From NCBI RefSeq assembly GCF_014641595.1, contig NZ_BMIA01000002.1, forward strand, positions 372,001 to 436,000: a stretch of DNA of 64,000 nt, read 5' to 3'. The position numbers were made by a program, and so were the translations under genes. Below are positions 60,825-64,000 of this stretch, piece after piece (the first letter of the stretch is position 1; each line of letters starts with the position of its first letter). The DNA is from Dyadobacter endophyticus. Lineage in GTDB: Bacteria > Bacteroidota > Bacteroidia > Cytophagales > Spirosomataceae. The notes beneath the pieces are model-generated. The model did no database searches and had not been told where the DNA came from. It saw nothing but the letters and a program-made list of their open reading frames with translations.

Positions 60825-63800
60825 CTAATCGGTTCTCGATTCCAGCAGGGTTTCACTTTTGAGATATAGATTTTTCAAACCTTCCAATGTCTCTTCCGAA
60901 GGCTTTTCCCAAAGCCCCCGCTGCGCAGCTTCTAGCAGGCGCTCGGCAATTGCATGAAGTGCCCAGGGGCTGTTTTCTTCAAAAAACTGCTGCATAGCGA
61001 CGTCCAGTGCATAAGTTTCAGCCACTTTCTCGTACATCCAGTCGTCGACGACATGCGCGGTCGCGTCATAGCCAAACAGGTAATCCGCCGTGGCCGTCAG
61101 TTCCAGAGCCCCTTTGTAACCATGCTTTTTAATGCTCTCGATCCATTTCGGATTCACGACCCGCGAGCGGAAAACGCGCAGGGTTTCTTCTTTCAAATCC
61201 CTCACCACCGGCCGGGACGGATCCTGTGAATCTCCGAAATAATGCTTCGGTTGCTGACCCGTCAGATTCCGGATTGTGGCGATCATACCGCCATGAAATT
61301 GCAGGTAATCGTCGCTGTCGAACAAGTCGTGCTCCCGGTTGTCCTGGTTGTGCAATGCCACTTCCACGCTGGCAAGCCGCTGGGTAAATTCCTTGCGGGC
61401 GTCGACACCCTGCGCATTACGCGAATACGCATAGCCGCCCCAATTGACATAAGCCTGTGCAAAATCACCGTCGGTTTGCCAGTTCTTCTCATTGATCAAG
61501 GGTAAAATACCTGCCCCGTAACTCCCGGGCGCTGCGCCGAATATCCGGTAAGCAGCACGCTCCTCCGCGTCTTCAATGGATAATGCATCGTCTTTTTGCA
61601 GTTCGGCCAGGTCTTTCAAGTAATGTTTTCTAATAAAATTCTCCTCAAAAGGCTCATCCGCGGTGATTACCATTTGCACAGCCTCGTCCATGAGCTCGAT
61701 CAGGTGTGGAAACGCGTCCCTGAAAAACCCGCTGATGCGCGTTGTTACGTCGATACGGGGCCGGGCGAGCTCGGCTAACGAAATGATTTCCAACCCATTG
61801 ATCCGCCGGCTCTCCTCTTGCCATATCGGTCTTACGCCCAGCAATGCCAACACTTCGGCCACGTCGTCGCCATGCGTACGCATGGCGCTGGTACCCCAAA
61901 TGCTTATCCCTACACTTTCGGGATAACGGCCGGTTTCTTTCCAATGGCGATCAAGCACCTCTTTGGCAAGTTGCTGCCCTACCTCCCAGGCCGCTTTGGA
62001 AGGCAATACCCTCGGGTCGACGGCGTAGAAATTCCTTCCCGTGGGCAGGATATGCGCCATCCCGCGCGTAGGCGCGCCGCTCGGTCCCGCAGGCACGTAC
62101 CCGCCCGAGAGCCCATGCAGCAGATTGGTGATTTCGTCGCCGGTGCGGGCGAGGTTAGGTACGAGGTTTTCCGATATGAAAGTCAATATACTGCGCAAAC
62201 CCGCTAGTTCAGGCAAGCCGGGATTCCGATCGATCGATTCAAATATGACCTCGTCAATGGCGGTTCTATCGAATCTGTAATGTTCGAAAAGCCTCACGAC
62301 GTGCGCCGCCATTTCGTCCAGGGCTTCCAGCACATCCGCTGCAGTTACGAGCGTCCGACCTGCCCAGGTCGACAGATTCTCCGCCGGCGCGGGCAGTTTT
62401 TGTCCTTTTTGTTGATGGAGTGTTTCAATATCAAAACCATATAAATATGCCAAAACAGCCTGCATTCCTGGCACTGGCCCGTTAGGGAGCCGCGTGAGTG
62501 ATTGCAGCATATCCATCAATGCCTCTCCTTCCGGCATTTCGCCCAACGTATGCAAACCGTTACGGATCTGCGCGGCGCCGAGTTCGCACAAATAGCCGTC
62601 GATATCCTCGATCAAATGCGCAATATCTTTCCCGTCCATTTCCGTGAGGCTTACAGGCACACCTTCGGGCGTCATATCCTCATCCCAGTCATGTTTGTGG
62701 TCGCCATGGTCGCGGTTTAGCATAGCCGAAAGGTCGGCATCGAGATTGGTCTGTTTAATCAAATCCCATATTTGCCTTTGAAGCAATGGTAACTTGGACG
62801 GATCGAGGCTTTCTACCTGATAATATTCGTCGACCAGTTGTGTAAGCTGAGCCAATTCGCCATAAGTGTCGGCTGAGGTCATCGGAGGCGTCAAATGGTC
62901 GACGACCACGGCGTGCGCGCGGCGTTTGGCTTGCGAACCCTCTCCGGGATCGTTGATAATAAATGGGTAAAATAATGGCAAATCGGCCAGAAAAGCATCG
63001 GGAAAGCAGTTTTCTGATAGCCCTATGCCTTTCCCAGGCAACCATTCCAAGGTGCCGTGCTTGCCCACGTGCACGATGGCATCGGCGCCCCAGCCGTCGC
63101 GCAGCCATCGGTACAATGCATAGTAATGATGTGTAGGAGGCAGATCGGGCTGGTGATAGATTGCATCGGGGTCCATGCCATACCCCCGGGGCGGCTGCAA
63201 TGCCACAAATGCGTTGCCAAGATCGAGCCCGGCCAGTGCGATATGACCGTCGTGCACATAAGTTTGCCCTGGTGCCGGCCCCCATTGTTTCAGCATCTTT
63301 TGCCGGGCAGCTTCGGGCAATTCGTCAAACCAGCCCGCATATTGCGCGGCAGAAACCCGCGCCGCAGCCTGCGCAAGCTGGCCGGGCGTCAGGAAGTCTT
63401 CATCATAGGCGCAACGGTCTATCAAGGAATGGATCAGCTCCGTGCCGTTTGCGGGCAAGTTGTTTATCCGGTATCCCTCGGCCTGCATTGCCCACAGGAT
63501 ATTCATCAGCGAAGCCGGCGAGTCAAGCCCCACGGCGTTCCCTATCTGAGACGCTTTCGTATTGGAATTGGTAAAAATGAAAGCAATCTTCTTATCTGCA
63601 TTTTTCAAATGTCTCAGACGTGCAAACCGGATGGCTAAACCAGCAACACGATCTATCCGGTTATCCAGCGGCTCATACCCCCGCGTATCTTTTCCTTTCT
63701 CCTTGAAAGAAACCGGTACCGTGATAATGCGCCCGTCAAACTCGGGAATAGCCACATTCATGGCCGTATCCAGCGGATTGAGCCCTCGCGAAGACGATTC

Positions 63801-64000
63801 CCACGGCCCGCGGCCCATTCCGCTTGTGATAGCCTGCAAAACCGGCACATTCAAAGCCAGCAACGCTTCGGAAGGCGCACTGCTCTGCCCCGACGGCTGA
63901 ATATCGCTCATCGCGAATGAGATTGTATTCACAAGCACATCAATTCCCATTCCCGCTTCCGTATCGAAATAACTGAATGCTTCCGGCTTGCCGATCTCCG
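60825..64000 (-). CDS. cobN: Cobaltochelatase large subunit CobN, 5' end outside window
   Basis: The frame stays open to the window edge, so at least 1058 residues are visible and the N-terminus is missing. An internal ATG at 63950 is not the start, because similarity to CobN continues before it. [24 protein letters not shown] and [26 protein letters not shown] are conserved sites of CobN/BchH. It binds hydrogenobyrinic acid diamide during cobalt insertion. The chelatase ATPase gene follows after 23 bp. Confidence 0.92.
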   Translation of the reverse strand, partial: EIGKPEAFSYFDTEAGMGIDVLVNTISFAMSDIQPSGQSSAPSEALLALNVPVLQAITSGMGRGPWESSSRGLNPLDTAMNVAIPEFDGRIITVPVSFKEKGKDTRGYEPLDNRIDRVAGLAIRFARLRHLKNADKKIAFIFTNSNTKASQIGNAVGLDSPASLMNILWAMQAEGYRINNLPANGTELIHSLIDRCAYDEDFLTPGQLAQAAARVSAAQYAGWFDELPEAARQKMLKQWGPAPGQTYVHDGHIALAGLDLGNAFVALQPPRGYGMDPDAIYHQPDLPPTHHYYALYRWLRDGWGADAIVHVGKHGTLEWLPGKGIGLSENCFPDAFLADLPLFYPFIINDPGEGSQAKRRAHAVVVDHLTPPMTSADTYGELAQLTQLVDEYYQVESLDPSKLPLLQRQIWDLIKQTNLDADLSAMLNRDHGDHKHDWDEDMTPEGVPVSLTEMDGKDIAHLIEDIDGYLCELGAAQIRNGLHTLGEMPEGEALMDMLQSLTRLPNGPVPGMQAVLAYLYGFDIETLHQQKGQKLPAPAENLSTWAGRTLVTAADVLEALDEMAAHVVRLFEHYRFDRTAIDEVIFESIDRNPGLPELAGLRSILTFISENLVPNLARTGDEITNLLHGLSGGYVPAGPSGAPTRGMAHILPTGRNFYAVDPRVLPSKAAWEVGQQLAKEVLDRHWKETGRYPESVGISIWGTSAMRTHGDDVAEVLALLGVRPIWQEESRRINGLEIISLAELARPRIDVTTRISGFFRDAFPHLIELMDEAVQMVITADEPFEENFIRKHYLKDLAELQKDDALSIEDAEERAAYRIFGAAPGSYGAGILPLINEKNWQTDGDFAQAYVNWGGYAYSRNAQGVDARKEFTQRLASVEVALHNQDNREHDLFDSDDYLQFHGGMIATIRNLTGQQPKHYFGDSQDPSRPVVRDLKEETLRVFRSRVVNPKWIESIKKHGYKGALELTATADYLFGYDATAHVVDDWMYEKVAETYALDVAMQQFFEENSPWALHAIAERLLEAAQRGLWEKPSEETLEGLKNLYLKSETLLESRTD

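Noticed and set aside
1..64000. CRISPR arrays, tRNA or rRNA genes, insertion sequences
   Set aside because: No regularly spaced repeats, tRNA cloverleaf cores, rRNA segments or transposase genes were recognised. A tRNAscan and CRISPR search would be decisive.

Overview
The window looks like a chromosomal segment of a Bacteroidota bacterium, most likely a Dyadobacter-like member of the Cytophagales. The grounds are a type IX secretion C-terminal sorting domain, LytTR/LytS-type two-component pairs, TTG-N20-TAnnTTTG promoters, no purine-rich ribosome binding sites, and a FecR/ECF-type remnant. The species call is an inference. No rRNA, tRNA, CRISPR array or insertion sequence was found.

Layout. 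1-3.4 kb: a secreted beta-rich protein cut by the window edge, a frame-broken paralogue of it, and a small T9SS cargo protein. 3.4-12 kb: housekeeping and stress genes (PH-domain protein, esterase, pirin, GNAT, NmrA-like protein, an ArsR-SRPBCC-hydrolase operon, VOC protein, S41 peptidase). 12-23 kb: two LytTR/histidine kinase systems around a membrane hydrolase, a TlpA-type thioredoxin and a 942-residue VWA protein. 23-32 kb: DUF1080, VOC, DinB, beta-lactamase-like and esterase genes, plus a second ArsR-SRPBCC operon. 25.6-37.3 kb also holds a split mutasome: imuA stands alone, while imuB-dnaE2 lies about 6 kb away and is divergent from dinD. 37-50 kb: MpaB-like, DUF2809, radical SAM, cytochrome c, AraC, metallophosphoesterase, DUF1080, AlkD-like, phospholipase C and DoxX genes, then a truncated sigma/anti-sigma pair. 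50.5-64 kb: late cobalamin biosynthesis, all on the minus strand, as two blocks (cobN, chlI/D-type subunit, cobQ, cobD, cbiB; then a cobalamin riboswitch and btuF-like gene, ATR, cobU, cobT, cobS, cobC).

How genes work together. The B12 genes cover cobalt insertion (CobN plus an ATPase/VWA subunit), corrinoid adenosylation, amidation (CobQ), aminopropanol arm attachment (CobD, CbiB) and nucleotide loop assembly (CobU, CobT, CobS, CobC), with a corrinoid-binding lipoprotein led by a riboswitch. imuA, imuB-dnaE2 and dinD are all families tied to DNA damage. The core GATATT-N3-AATATC occurs in front of imuA and in the dinD/imuB intergenic region, which points to one small damage regulon. The two ArsR-SRPBCC operons share a nearly identical promoter with paired palindromes, which suggests autorepression by paralogous regulators.
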